NCBI GenBank assembly: GCA_013178295.1
Contig: JABLWW010000014.1
Coordinates: forward strand, 1 to 64,000
Origin: Anaerolineae bacterium
GTDB lineage: Bacteria > Chloroflexota > Anaerolineae > Anaerolineales > Anaerolineaceae
Direction of reading: 5' to 3'
Length of the DNA: 64,000 nucleotides
Shown here: positions 41,401 to 50,949 of the stretch, in pieces
Layout: each line of letters starts with the position of its first letter
Numbering within the stretch: position 1 is the stretch's first letter
Notes under the pieces: model-generated
The model's database searches: none
Told to the model about the DNA's origin: nothing
The model's input: the letters and a program-made list of their open reading frames with translations, nothing else
Made by a program: the position numbers and the translations under genes

Positions 41401-43211
41401 GATGATGCGCTCAACGGCGGCGAGGGCAATGACACATTAACCGGTGGGCTGGGCGATGATGCGCTCAACGGCGGCAATGGTATGGATACGCTCTCAGAGA
41501 GCGGGGATGTGGACTTCACCTTGACGGATACCTCGCTCACGGGCAACGGCACGGATGCCCTCGACAGCATCGAGGAAGCCATATTGACCGGCGGGGCGGG
41601 CGCCAACACCCTTGACGCCAGCGGGTTCAGTGGGGATGTAACGCTGAACGGCGCAGGCGGCGATGACACGCTGAGCGGCGGTGCGGGGGATGATGCGCTC
41701 AACGGCGGCGAGGGCAATGACACATTAACCGGTGGGCTGGGCGATGATGCGCTCAACGGCGGCAATGGTATGGATACGCTCTCAGAGAGCGGGGATGTGG
41801 ACTTCACCTTGACGGATACCTCGCTCACGGGCAACGGCAGGATGCCCTTGACAGCATCGAGGAAGCCATCCTGACCGGCGGGGCGGGCGCCAACACCCTT
41901 GACGCCAGCGGGTTCAGTGGGGATGTAACGCTGAACGGCGCAGGCGGCGATGACACGCTGAGCGGTGGTCTGGGCGATGATACGCTCAACGGCGGCGCGG
42001 GTTACGATACCCTGTACACATCCCCCGGCACGGATAGCATTGACGGCGGCGATGGAAATGATTTCTTCATCATTGAAGGCAGCAACGGGCTGGGCGAGGG
42101 CAACGAAACCTACATCACTGGCGGCGGTGGCTATAACTACTTCCAGTTTATGGCGGGCGCTTATGGCGACCTTATCCTCGAATCAGCAGAGGGCGCGGTG
42201 GATACGCTTGACTTCAGCGGCTACAACGCCCCGGTGACCATTGACCTGGCGAGCGGCGCGCGCCAGCTGGTTGCCTCGCTGGATGACGGCAACGGCGGCT
42301 TCAATCATCTGTGGGTTACCCTGATTGGTCTGTTCACCAGCGTTTTTGGCTCGGATGGTGACGACACACTGACCGGCAACAGCCTGGATAACGAAATCTA
42401 TGGGCGCGGCGGGAACGACACCATCCGCGGCGGGGCGGGCAGCGACTGGCTGGTTGGCGATGGCGGCGAGGCGGCGGCTCTGCGGGAGCAGGAGCAGGAA
42501 GGCCCTATCGAAGGCGACGACACCATCTATGGCGAAGAGGGCGATGATGTGCTGTTTGGCAACGGTGGCGACGACAGCCTCTCCGGCGGCGCGGGGAATG
42601 ACCAGCTCTTTGGCGACGACGGTACGGATACTGACCTGGACGCTGTCCCGCACATTGGCTTTGTCGAGCATGAGGACGATTGGGACAGCATCGAACGCCC
42701 CGAAGCGCTTACCCCTCCGCCTGCGTCTGGTGGGCTGGGCGGCACGCCTTCTGCAGGTGATGGCGCGGCTGGCGCAGCGCCTGTCGTTGGGGGCGGTCTG
42801 CTTATCCCGGTGACCGGTACAGATGCGGTTGCCCTGCCGTGCGGCGTGGTGACGCTTGTTCTGCCCAACGGCGACAGCGTTGCCATCTCCGGACTGTGCG
42901 GCAACTACTGGGCGGTGCTGGTGGCAGATACAGCCGAGACGCTTCCCAGCGCTCCGCAGTCTCCATATTCCTTTGTGCGCGGCATGACCCTGCAAATTCT
43001 GCAGGGCAGCGACCCCGCCAACTTGCAGACGCTCAGCCCACTGCCCGAAGGGGTTACCATCACCTGGACGTTTGCAGCGGGCGGTGCGGCGGGTGCAGCC
43101 GGGCTGTATTGGGATGGCAGCGCCTGGCAGCCGGTCAACCTGACGGTGACAGGCGGCGCGGCATTTGGCGTGCACAACAGCAGCGGGACGATCATCCTGG
43201 CGTCTCAGTAG
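38450..43211 (+). pseudogene. Secreted RTX/hemolysin-type repeat protein, doubly frameshifted
   Basis: ATG 38450 (RBS GAGGAGG) opens a signal peptide ([18 protein letters not shown]). Many glycine- and Asp-rich calcium-binding nonapeptides follow ([10 protein letters not shown] type). The frame is broken by one missing A near 39657 and one missing C near 41838, each relative to the identical repeat units. The open pieces are 38450-39712, 39754-41874 and a last piece open from about 41838 to 43211. The C-terminal part (about 42700-43200) is a different domain with DSVAISGLCGNYWAVLV and LYWDGSAWQPVNLTV, probably for surface display. The full product would be about 1590 residues and extracellular. 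The frameshifts may be real or assembly errors in the repeat. Confidence 0.7.
39754..41769 (+). repeat. Tandem array of seven identical 288-bp units
   Basis: Units start at 39754, 40042, 40330, 40618, 40906, 41194 and 41482, with a partial eighth at 41770. Each encodes 96 residues beginning [19 protein letters not shown]. By eye the internal units are identical at the base level, while the flanking units are diverged. Confidence 0.9.
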
Positions 43212-43232
43212 CGGATACTTTTTCATTTCATC

Positions 43233-43272
43233 AACAACGACCCGGCGCTGACGAAGCCGCCGGGTTGTTGTT
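43233..43272 (+). terminator. Hairpin after the RTX-type gene
   Basis: AACAACGACCCGGCG (43233-43247) pairs with CGCCGGGTTGTTGTT (43258-43272) with one G-T pair. The T-rich 3' arm may serve as the U-tract. Confidence 0.6.
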
Positions 43273-43295
43273 ATCCGCAGATGTCCTCCCTCCCG

Positions 43296-43425
43296 CGTGT
43301 GGGATGGGGCTTGCCCCATTGCCGGTAGCCGTAGGTTAGGTTGGGCGCTACAGCGTGTGCGAACCCCAACATTTTGACCCCGTCGCGGCACATCGGTCTG
43401 GTGTTGGGTTCGCGGCAGGGGGGCG
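43296..43425. repeat. Intergenic dispersed repeats
   Basis: CGTGTGGGATGGGGCTTGCCCCATTG and GTAGGTTAGGTTGGGCGC with GCGAACCCCAAC match repeat families at 18.6, 21.7, 38.0 and 62.8 kb. No gene. Confidence 0.6.
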
Positions 43426-44250
43426 CTACATGGGCGCAATGGGGAGGGCGTCGAGCACCGCCCAGCAGCGCGAGAACGTATATTTGCCGCGCTCAAAGAT
43501 GTGGCGGATGCCCTGCACGGTGACGGGCACATCGCTGGTGACGCGGGCGGCGTAGGGCTGGTTGGCGATCACCCCCGCTAGGTCGGAGATGAGCAGCGGC
43601 AGGATGCGCTCCGCCGGCACGCTGACGCGGTGTTGCACCACCGGCACGTCTTCTTTGAAGGGCGTGGCGGCTTTGCCGCCCACTTCCACATCGCCGCCGG
43701 GGATAAAGGTCAGCGTGCAGCTGGCGGGGGTTTTGTTGGGGTTGAGGATGGTCAGCCACTCGCGTTCTTCCAGCGGGAATTTCTCCGAGACGAGATATAG
43801 GCAGTCCACATACACCCACTGTTTTTCGGCTTCGCCCAGCGGGCCGGGGTGGAAGAGATAGGTCGCCATGCTGTTGGTGATGCGCTCGGCGCCGATGCGG
43901 TCTCCGGCGGTTGCCTGGACGACGATCGGCTGGTCGCTGACCATGCGCACGCCAAAGCGTTTGCGCGGGTTGCAGCCGGGCGGCAGGTTGCCGGTGCCCA
44001 GGTTGTCCACGTCGTCCTGCAGGTGCAGCCTGCCCTGGCGGCCTGCCTTGAGGGTGAAGGCAAAATCCTGCGGGGGTTCATCGGCGTAGAAAAAGGTGGC
44101 GGTGATGTGGGCGTCGTGCGTGGTGCTGAGGTTGAGCAGCAGCACCCAGGCGTCATAGACGTTGATGCTCTGCACCGTCTCGCCGTTGACCCAGCTCTGA
44201 AAAGGCTCATATTGCGAAAAGAACTCGGTTGCGTACCATTCCGTGTACAT
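43426..44250 (-). CDS. Sensory rhodopsin transducer-family-like protein (two beta-sandwich halves)
   Basis: A 274-residue soluble protein resembling the family named after the Anabaena sensory rhodopsin transducer. Motifs in the first half are VLLLNLSTTHDAHITATFFY, GRQGRLHLQDDV and VRMVSDQPIVVQATAGDR. The second half repeats the plan (WLTILNPNKTPASCTLTF, VTSDVPVTVQGIRH). No rhodopsin gene is present. Many such proteins occur in sugar loci and may bind carbohydrate. It is the last gene of the minus-strand transport operon; a second relative is at 50950. Confidence 0.6.
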   Translation of the reverse strand: MYTEWYATEFFSQYEPFQSWVNGETVQSINVYDAWVLLLNLSTTHDAHITATFFYADEPPQDFAFTLKAGRQGRLHLQDDVDNLGTGNLPPGCNPRKRFGVRMVSDQPIVVQATAGDRIGAERITNSMATYLFHPGPLGEAEKQWVYVDCLYLVSEKFPLEEREWLTILNPNKTPASCTLTFIPGGDVEVGGKAATPFKEDVPVVQHRVSVPAERILPLLISDLAGVIANQPYAARVTSDVPVTVQGIRHIFERGKYTFSRCWAVLDALPIAPM

Positions 44251-44305
44251 TGTGAAAAGGCTCCTTTGAAGGCGGTTTGTGTTGATCGGGTCGGGGCACT
44301 CTGGG

Positions 44306-45196
44306 TCAGCCTTTGAGGGCGCCCAGCGTCATACCCTTTACCAGGTATTTTTGCAGGAAAATGAAGAGGATGATCACCGGCAGGGTGAGCAGCACGCCGC
44401 CTGCCAGCATGATCTCTTTTTGTGCAATCCCGCCGGACTGCTGGCGCAGGGTATAGAACAGGTAAAGCGCCACCGAGGCGGTCTGCTTGGGCATATCTTT
44501 GGAAAGAAAGATGGTAAAAAGGACATCGTTCCACACCAGGACGATGTTGTTGAGGATGACCGCCATCAGCACCGGTTTGGAGAGCGGCAGGACGACGCGC
44601 CACAGGGCGCCCATGCGCGTGCACCCGTCAATCATGGCGGCGTCTTCCAGTTCGGCGGGTAGGGTGGAAAAGTAACTGCGCAGCAGGAGGATGGAATAGG
44701 GGATGGTGAGGGCGGTGTAGCCGATGATCAGCCCGATGCGGGTGTTATAGAGGTGCAGACGCAGATAGGCGATATACAGCGGCAGCAGCAGGAGGACAAA
44801 GGGCAGCATTTGGGTGATGAGCAGGGCGGTGATGACTGCCCGTTTGCCGGGGTAGAGATAGCGCGCCAGGCTGTAGGCGGCTGGGCAGGCGACCAGCAGC
44901 GAGAGCAGGGCGGTGGCGATGCCATACGTGATGGAATTGACCAGCGGCAGTGCAAACACCTTGAGTGCCTTGGCGTAGCCCGCCAGGGTGATCTGGCTGG
45001 GGATCCAGCGCGGCGGTTGGACGTATAGCTCGCTCACCGGGCGCAGGGTGGAGGTGAGCAGCCACAAAAACGGGGCTACGATGATCGTGGTTAGAGCCAT
45101 CAGCGCGCCGTAGGTAAGGATGCGGTTGACTGCCCGCCGCAGGAGGGCGCTGCGCCGCCGTGCGGCAGGGGAGGGGGAAGAGAGGGGTGTGTGCAT
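44306..45196 (-). CDS. ABC sugar transporter permease (MalG-like)
   Basis: A 296-residue inner-membrane permease with six helices. The EAA loop is ELEDAAMIDGCTRMGALWRVVLPLSKP near residues 195-220, the contact site for the ATPase. It is the carbohydrate CUT1-type second permease. ATG 45196 lies 4 bases after the stop of the first permease gene. It works with the binding protein at 46265 and permease at 45201. No ATPase gene is in the operon, so a shared MsmK-type ATPase is likely. Confidence 0.9.
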   Translation of the reverse strand: MHTPLSSPSPAARRRSALLRRAVNRILTYGALMALTTIIVAPFLWLLTSTLRPVSELYVQPPRWIPSQITLAGYAKALKVFALPLVNSITYGIATALLSLLVACPAAYSLARYLYPGKRAVITALLITQMLPFVLLLLPLYIAYLRLHLYNTRIGLIIGYTALTIPYSILLLRSYFSTLPAELEDAAMIDGCTRMGALWRVVLPLSKPVLMAVILNNIVLVWNDVLFTIFLSKDMPKQTASVALYLFYTLRQQSGGIAQKEIMLAGGVLLTLPVIILFIFLQKYLVKGMTLGALKG

Positions 45197-45200
45197 GGCT

Positions 45201-46163
45201 TTAGTTCTCCGTCTGGCTGCGGCGGATGTAGATGATGGCAAAGATCAGGCTGATGCTCATCAGGGTAACGCCGGTTGCGGCGCCTTTGCCCAGGTCAAGG
45301 TAGCGGAAGGAGATGTTATACACCAGCGGCGCCATGGTGGTCGAATCGACCCCCGGACCGCCCTGCGTCAGCAGATAGATGGTGGTGAAGTCGTTCATTG
45401 ACCAGATGGCGCCCAAAATGGTCAGCAGGCTGAGCACCGGCATGATGCCCGGCAGGGTGATATACCAAAAGGAAGCCAGCGGGGTGGCGCCGTCCACTTT
45501 GGCGGCTTCGTAGAGTTCGCTGGGGATGCACTGCAGCGCCGCCAGCAGGGCAACGTAGTTGTAGGGGAACCACATCCACATTGCCACCAGGAAAATCGAA
45601 GGCCACAGCCAGGCGCGCTCGGTGAGAAAACCGACATTTTCGCTGATCAGCCCGCTGAGCTTGAGATAGTGGTTGAGCAGCCCCCACTGTTTATCGTAAA
45701 TCCAGCGCCAGGTGAGGGCTGAGGTTGCCACGGGCATCATCCACGGGATGAGGATGACCGCCCGCCACAGCCAGCGCAGACGCAGTTCCTGGTTCATCAA
45801 CAGTGCCAGCGCCAGCGCCAGCAGGATGGGCAGAAAGGTGGCTCCCAGCACCCAGACGGCTTGATTGCGCACGTAGATGTGCAGGTAGGGGTCGCGCGCC
45901 AGGCTGATGTAGTTGCACAGACCGCAGAAGCGCTCCGAATCGATCCCGGCGGTGATTTTGAAGCGGTTGAGACTGAGCAGCACCGAGCGCACCAGCGGAT
46001 AGCCGATGATCAGCCCGATGAAGACAAAGCTGGGGATCAGCAGCAGGTAGCCCTGCAGTGTGTCGCGCTGGCGGAAGGAAAGCCCACGGCGGTGGGTTGT
46101 GGGCGGCGGCGCGCACTCGCTTGGGGCAAGGACATCAGGAGTGGAAAAGGTGCTTGACGTCAT
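45201..46163 (-). CDS. ABC sugar transporter permease (MalF-like)
   Basis: A 320-residue inner-membrane permease with six helices. The EAA loop is LYEAAKVDGATPLASFWYITLPGIMP near residue 215-240. It is the first permease of a CUT1-type importer, directly upstream of its partner. A proline-rich N-terminal cytoplasmic tail precedes the first helix (LQGYLLLIPSFVFIGLIIGYP). Confidence 0.9.
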   Translation of the reverse strand: MTSSTFSTPDVLAPSECAPPPTTHRRGLSFRQRDTLQGYLLLIPSFVFIGLIIGYPLVRSVLLSLNRFKITAGIDSERFCGLCNYISLARDPYLHIYVRNQAVWVLGATFLPILLALALALLMNQELRLRWLWRAVILIPWMMPVATSALTWRWIYDKQWGLLNHYLKLSGLISENVGFLTERAWLWPSIFLVAMWMWFPYNYVALLAALQCIPSELYEAAKVDGATPLASFWYITLPGIMPVLSLLTILGAIWSMNDFTTIYLLTQGGPGVDSTTMAPLVYNISFRYLDLGKGAATGVTLMSISLIFAIIYIRRSQTEN

Positions 46164-46264
46164 GAGAGAATGGCGGATGGGGGTGAGGTGCTCCCGCCGC
46201 AGGCTGCGGGCGGGGGGAGGCTCCCGCCCGCAGTCGTTTGCAGCGCTGGAGAAGCGTTTCTGCC

Positions 46265-47740
46265 TTAGGAAGCCTTTGCCGCCTGGATGAGCGGCAGTGC
46301 CAGGTCGCGCATTTGGGTGTAGAGCTGTTCGGGGGTGATCTCCGAGCGGAAGAGCGAGACCATTTGCGGGAAAGCGGCGCCGGTGATCTCATCGCGCGCC
46401 AGGAAGCCCTGATAGGGGATGGTGCGGGTGGCTTTGACCACATCTTCCCAGGCTTTCCACCACCATTCGATGGTTTTATCATAAGCGAATTCCAAACGGT
46501 CGGCGGAGGTCCAATCGGTGGTGGGCGGGATGGTGCCGTCGGAGTGATGCCAGACGGTGCGCGTTTCGGAGAGGATTGCCATCAGGTCTATGGCGGCGCG
46601 GCGGTTCTTTTCGGGGCTGGTCTTGAGCAGGTAGAAGCCGGTGCAGCTAAAGGAGTGGAAGGGCGACTGCTGCGGCGAGCTGGGACCGTAGGGGTAGGGG
46701 AGAATGGTGGTTTTTTCGGCGTTGACGATCTTGCCGTCCGGGTCGAGCGCCCGCCCAACGCCAAAGTACCATGTTCCGTGCTCGACGGCGGCGATTTCGC
46801 CGGTGGCATACGCCTGTTCGCACTCCGACCAGTTCCAGTTGAGGCAGGCTTCGGGTGAAAGGTCCATCAGCCCTTTGACAAAGGTGGCGGCTTCGATCCA
46901 GGCTTGTTTTTCGGAGCCGTCTTCACGGAAGTCGCCAAAGGTCAGCCCGTTGGAGAGCCAGAAGAAAGTGATCGAATCCATCACCGAGTAATCGGCACCC
47001 ATCTTGAGGGCGTACGGCTTGGCGATGCCGCTCTTTTCGGCGATCTTGCGCAGCCCTGCCAGCAGACCGTCATAGCTGCCCATGCTGGCGGGGTCCACCC
47101 CGGCTTGCTCCATCAGGTCTTTGCGGATGATGAGCCCCTGATTTTCATAGCCAAGGGCTGCCATCACCAGCCGTCCATCGGAGCACAAGTCGTTGGCGGG
47201 GGGTTTGAGGATATCCGGGATGCGCGTGTCCATCCACCACTTGGGCATCTGTCCGTCCAGCGGGACGAGGAAACCGGCGTTGCACCAGTTTTCGGTGGCG
47301 CCGCCCCAGTTGTAGGTGATGTCCACCGGCTCGTTTGCCATGACAAAGGCGGGGGTTTTTTGGTCAATCTCGCCCCAGCCGATCAGTTCCCAGTTGATTT
47401 TGCCGTTGGGGTAGCGTTTTTTCCACTGGGCGGTGGCGTAGTCCATCAGCTCCTGGTTGTGCTCGGCGGGGTTGTTGGGGTCAAACCAGTGGGCAATGCG
47501 GATTTCGATGGGGTCTTGTGTGACCGGTTTGAGCCATTCCTCCAGTGTGGCATCGGAGGGCATGGCGGGGGCTTCAGTGGGGGGTGGGGCGGCAGGGGCT
47601 TCGGTGGGTGGTGGCGCGGCGGGCGGTTGTTCGGGCGCGGCGGTGGGGGCGGCGGGTTTGCAGCCTGCCAGCACGGCGCCGCCGCCAACCAGCAGGCTGG
47701 TTTTGAGGAAGTCGCGTCGTGATAATCTCTTCTGTTTCAT
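46265..47740 (-). CDS. ABC transporter substrate-binding lipoprotein, Tat-type signal
   Basis: A 491-residue extracellular solute-binding protein. The N terminus SRRDFLKTSLLVGGGAVLAGC combines a twin-arginine motif with a lipobox, followed by a Pro/Ala linker. The rest matches family 1 sugar-binding proteins, with PEACLNWNWSECEQAYATGEIAAVEHGTWY-type ligand lobes. I chose ATG 47740 (GGGAG upstream) over a longer, non-signal frame. It delivers substrate to the two permeases downstream; ligand unknown, probably an oligosaccharide or sugar derivative. Confidence 0.9.
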   Translation of the reverse strand: MKQKRLSRRDFLKTSLLVGGGAVLAGCKPAAPTAAPEQPPAAPPPTEAPAAPPPTEAPAMPSDATLEEWLKPVTQDPIEIRIAHWFDPNNPAEHNQELMDYATAQWKKRYPNGKINWELIGWGEIDQKTPAFVMANEPVDITYNWGGATENWCNAGFLVPLDGQMPKWWMDTRIPDILKPPANDLCSDGRLVMAALGYENQGLIIRKDLMEQAGVDPASMGSYDGLLAGLRKIAEKSGIAKPYALKMGADYSVMDSITFFWLSNGLTFGDFREDGSEKQAWIEAATFVKGLMDLSPEACLNWNWSECEQAYATGEIAAVEHGTWYFGVGRALDPDGKIVNAEKTTILPYPYGPSSPQQSPFHSFSCTGFYLLKTSPEKNRRAAIDLMAILSETRTVWHHSDGTIPPTTDWTSADRLEFAYDKTIEWWWKAWEDVVKATRTIPYQGFLARDEITGAAFPQMVSLFRSEITPEQLYTQMRDLALPLIQAAKAS

Positions 47741-47864
47741 CTTTTTATCTCCCAAATCTTCTAAACAAGGATTGGCATTTGCGCCGCGGATTGTCCCGCG
47801 GGCGGCATTGCATGCGGTTTGTGGGCAAACTTCTGCGTCGGTTAACCTCCTTCCATAAAACATC

Positions 47865-48317
47865 TCACGGGACAGGCGCAACGCCGCTGGAAGTCCAATC
47901 CCAGCTGATGATGCGCTGTGGTTTGAGACGGATGATGACATGCGGACTGTTGATCATGCGTTGCGGGGTGGGGGCAAGGATACCCTCCGACCCCAGATAC
48001 TTTGTGTAAATCCTGGCTGCCGTCTGACGGGCAAATTCCTGGTCGTCTTCCAGCAGTTCGGCTTCGCCCTCAAGGATGACGGCTTTGAAGCGCAGACCGC
48101 CCTCGGTGATATCAATGCTGATGGCGCAGTGCGGGTTGTTTTTGAGATTTTTGACCTTGAGAAAGCGCGGCGAGGTCTCCATGCAGATCGTCTCGCCGTC
48201 CCAAAGAAACCAGATGGGGGCGATGTGCGGGCGTCCGTCGCGGCGCACGGTGGCGATGCGGGCGATGAGCGGCTGGGCAAGAAAGGTGTCAATTTCTTCT
48301 TTAGTCAGTTCACGCAT
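47865..48317 (-). CDS. Pyridoxamine 5'-phosphate oxidase-like flavin-binding protein
   Basis: A 150-residue split-barrel protein. LIARIATVRRDGRPHIAPIWFLWDG is the family opening and VKNLKNNPHCAISID the flavin/F420 contact strand. Such proteins bind FMN or F420 and act as reductases or unknown oxidoreductases. The start follows AAGGAGAAAG at 48317. It is embedded in the sugar operon between ceramidase-like and binding-protein genes with an 8-base overlap to the upstream gene. Confidence 0.75.
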   Translation of the reverse strand: MRELTKEEIDTFLAQPLIARIATVRRDGRPHIAPIWFLWDGETICMETSPRFLKVKNLKNNPHCAISIDITEGGLRFKAVILEGEAELLEDDQEFARQTAARIYTKYLGSEGILAPTPQRMINSPHVIIRLKPQRIISWDWTSSGVAPVP

Positions 48318-49596
48318 AGTCTTTCTCCTTGAATGATGCTGTTGACAGTGCGCTGAGCAGGCGCACGGTGTGCCAGGCAAGGAATTCCCCCGCGCCGCGC
48401 TCCAGCCGCGACGAGCGCGAAGCCCACACCTCAAGCCCGCCGCCGTCAAACGCCTGCTGGGTGGGGATCCATCCGAGGTGGGTGTGGGCGTTGCCCACTA
48501 CCAGCGTATGGCGGAAGGGCGAATGTGCCTGGATGTGCTGGGCAAAAGCCACAAACGGCATGCCCGGCAGCCCAGCCAGGGCGGTCTCGCCCAGACAGAA
48601 GAGGCGCAGGCTGGCGTGCCAGGCGGGTTTTGCCGTGCGGCGCAGCCATTCGCTCTCATCGCCCAGCAGGGAGAGCACCGCGGGATATTTGAGGGTGATG
48701 TCGGCTTCATCCCAAAACTGGCTGACATCGCGGGCGGGGAGGATGACCGTCTCGGCGCAGGCATCCAGACGGATGTGCGCGTCGCCGGGGGTTTCGAAGG
48801 ATGCTGCCAGGACGGCGTCGGTCAGCCAGCGGGCGGTGTGTTCGGCGTCCAGCGTGGCGGTTACGTCGCCGCCGCACCCGCCCAGATAGAGACAGGGCAG
48901 ATGCTTGCCCAGCCGCTGGTCAACGGCTGCCTGGACGCTGCCCGGCACGGCGGCGGAAATGCGATCGCCGCGTCCGGCGGGCAGGTCTGCCGCCAGATGC
49001 CACACCAGACAGATGGGAAAGCCGCGCCCATCGCGCACGGTGATGACGCGGATATAAGGGTCGGTCTCGCCTTCGGGGTGGAGGACTTCGTTTTCGGGCA
49101 GCGGCAGACGGGTGGAGACGGCTTTGTAGTTGCGCGTCAGCAGACGGCAGTTGTGCACCAGATGCGGCAGATGGACGCTGCCCAGCCCCAGCGCAGCCGG
49201 TTGCAGCGCTTGCTGCGCTTGTTGGACACAATCGGCAATGGGTTCGGCGAGGCGCTGGAGATACCCCGTGTCGGCTTCGGGGCACCCGGCAACGTGGGCG
49301 GTAACGGGGGCGGCGCGGGTGTGGGTACAGACAATCATCACTGCCTCGGGCGAGACCCCGGCGGCGTCGGCTGCGGCTTGCGCCAGGGCGTCAGCGGCGG
49401 TCTTTTCCAAGCCGTAGAGGTCGAGCGTCAGCAGGACAAGGCGCGTCTGCCCATCTTCGAGCAGCAGGGCGCGCGACATCAGCGGGGTGTGCACGCCCTG
49501 GGCGCGGCGCGGGGCAAACTCGGCGCACAGCATGGGCGTGCCCTGCGGGGTGATGTCCGTCTCGGCGGCGGCGGCATACAGGCGCGGGATGCTCAT
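48310..49596 (-). CDS. Neutral ceramidase-like hydrolase, paralog 1
   Basis: A 428-residue protein of the neutral/alkaline ceramidase N-terminal superfamily. It shows AAAETDITPQGTPM, LVLLTLDLYGLEK, the histidine motif VCTHTRAAP (normally THTHSGP), a second His motif VWHLAADLP and YLGGCGGDVTA. The second His of THTH is Arg here. Members in sugar loci are thought to cleave small amide or ester derivatives. ATG 49596 overlaps the stop of the second paralog. Confidence 0.7.
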   Translation of the reverse strand: MSIPRLYAAAAETDITPQGTPMLCAEFAPRRAQGVHTPLMSRALLLEDGQTRLVLLTLDLYGLEKTAADALAQAAADAAGVSPEAVMIVCTHTRAAPVTAHVAGCPEADTGYLQRLAEPIADCVQQAQQALQPAALGLGSVHLPHLVHNCRLLTRNYKAVSTRLPLPENEVLHPEGETDPYIRVITVRDGRGFPICLVWHLAADLPAGRGDRISAAVPGSVQAAVDQRLGKHLPCLYLGGCGGDVTATLDAEHTARWLTDAVLAASFETPGDAHIRLDACAETVILPARDVSQFWDEADITLKYPAVLSLLGDESEWLRRTAKPAWHASLRLFCLGETALAGLPGMPFVAFAQHIQAHSPFRHTLVVGNAHTHLGWIPTQQAFDGGGLEVWASRSSRLERGAGEFLAWHTVRLLSALSTASFKEKDYA

Positions 49597-50933
49597 GGCT
49601 GCCCTCCCTGCCCATCCAGCTGACGCAGCAGCTGCACGGCTTTGTCCACCATCCAATAGCCGCCCTCGCGCCCAACGCGGGCGTTGAGCGTCGGCCACAC
49701 CTCGTAAGAGCCGCCGAGGAACGCTTTGCGCGTGGCAACATACCCGGCATAGCCGTTGGCGTAAGTAACCACCAGGGTGGTATCGAAGGGCGACTGCGCC
49801 TTGATCATCAGCCCAAATTCGACAAAGGCTTCGGCAGAGAGCGCCACCAGCCCGCATTCACCCAGACGCAGCACCTGCACATCGGCGGTGTAGGTTTCTT
49901 CTTCCTGTAGTTCGCGCCGAAAGCGCTCCAATTCGCGCTCGGCGTAATCGTTCCAATCGGGCATTTTGGCGGCGATGTCGGCTTTCCACCAATTGCGGGT
50001 CACATCGCGCTGGGCAAACTGGAGGGGCATCTTGCGGTAGCCCAGCCGCACCTCGGGCAGGGTGCAGGCGCGGCGGTGGATTGCCATGATGGCGCTGGTG
50101 ATGCCCTCGGTGGCTTTTTCCAGCCCGATGGGCTGCAGATAGTCGTGATAGTTGGTGTTGCCGCTGCACCCCGCCAGGTAGAAACAGGGGAGATGCCGCC
50201 CCAGCCGCTCATCCAGCGCGGCTTGGACGGTGTATGCCAGGTCGGCGGAGTATTCCTCGCCAAAGCTGAACGAGTTGTGCCCGGTGAAGTTCCACAGCAG
50301 ACAGCACGGTTCGTCCTGCGCATCGCGCACCACCAGCAGCACCAGCTGCGGGTCAATTTCGCCTTCCTGCCCATACGCCTGATTGGAAGGGATGCCCATC
50401 CAGTGCGTCCAGATGCCGTAATCTTTGGTACGGCGGCGGCGGTTGAAGACCAGCCATGGCAGGTCAGCGCAGACCGTTCCCAGCGAAGCCGGTGCGCAGG
50501 CGGCTTGCGCCTGAGAGACAGCTTTGACCACCTTGCCGATGACTTTTTCCACCCATTGGCGCTCGCGGCGGGCGGTTTCTTCGTTCCAATGCGGGTTGAA
50601 CGCCTGACGGTAAGTGTGCAGGGTGGGGAGCATGGAGGGGGCAACGTGGGTGTGCGAGCAGGCAAGCAGCACGGCATCCGCGGCGATGCCGGTGGCTTGC
50701 TCGACCTGCTGGGCGGCGCGCAGAGCGTCGGGGCGGTCAATTCCCAGTTCATCCAGGGTCACCAGCGCCAGCTGGGTGTGCCCGTTGGCGAGCACCAGCG
50801 CCCGGACGTAGAGCGGGGTGCGCTGACCGCTGGCGATTGGGGCGCCGTCGCCGGTTACCAGCCCCAGTTCGGGCTCCAGGTCAACCTCTGCCGTCCCGGC
50901 GTAGAGCTTTCCTTTAGGAGGAAGGGGGAGCAT
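49593..50933 (-). CDS. Neutral ceramidase-like hydrolase, paralog 2
   Basis: A 446-residue relative of the adjacent gene. It retains the full metal motif LLACSHTHVAP, LWNFTGHNSFSF and FYLAGCSGNTNYHD. Together with paralog 1 it suggests a tandem duplication with divergence of active-site residues. No signal peptide is seen, so it acts in the cytoplasm on an imported compound, by inference. Confidence 0.7.
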   Translation of the reverse strand: MLPLPPKGKLYAGTAEVDLEPELGLVTGDGAPIASGQRTPLYVRALVLANGHTQLALVTLDELGIDRPDALRAAQQVEQATGIAADAVLLACSHTHVAPSMLPTLHTYRQAFNPHWNEETARRERQWVEKVIGKVVKAVSQAQAACAPASLGTVCADLPWLVFNRRRRTKDYGIWTHWMGIPSNQAYGQEGEIDPQLVLLVVRDAQDEPCCLLWNFTGHNSFSFGEEYSADLAYTVQAALDERLGRHLPCFYLAGCSGNTNYHDYLQPIGLEKATEGITSAIMAIHRRACTLPEVRLGYRKMPLQFAQRDVTRNWWKADIAAKMPDWNDYAERELERFRRELQEEETYTADVQVLRLGECGLVALSAEAFVEFGLMIKAQSPFDTTLVVTYANGYAGYVATRKAFLGGSYEVWPTLNARVGREGGYWMVDKAVQLLRQLDGQGGQP

Positions 50934-50949
50934 GTGGTTTCTCCTCGGC

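Noticed and set aside
39630-41834. A long minus-strand open frame (about 734 residues, Pro/Ser-rich) opposite the RTX repeats.
   Set aside because: It is the exact antisense of the 288-bp tandem units, has no RBS or signal, and exists only because the repeated unit happens to lack stops in that frame.
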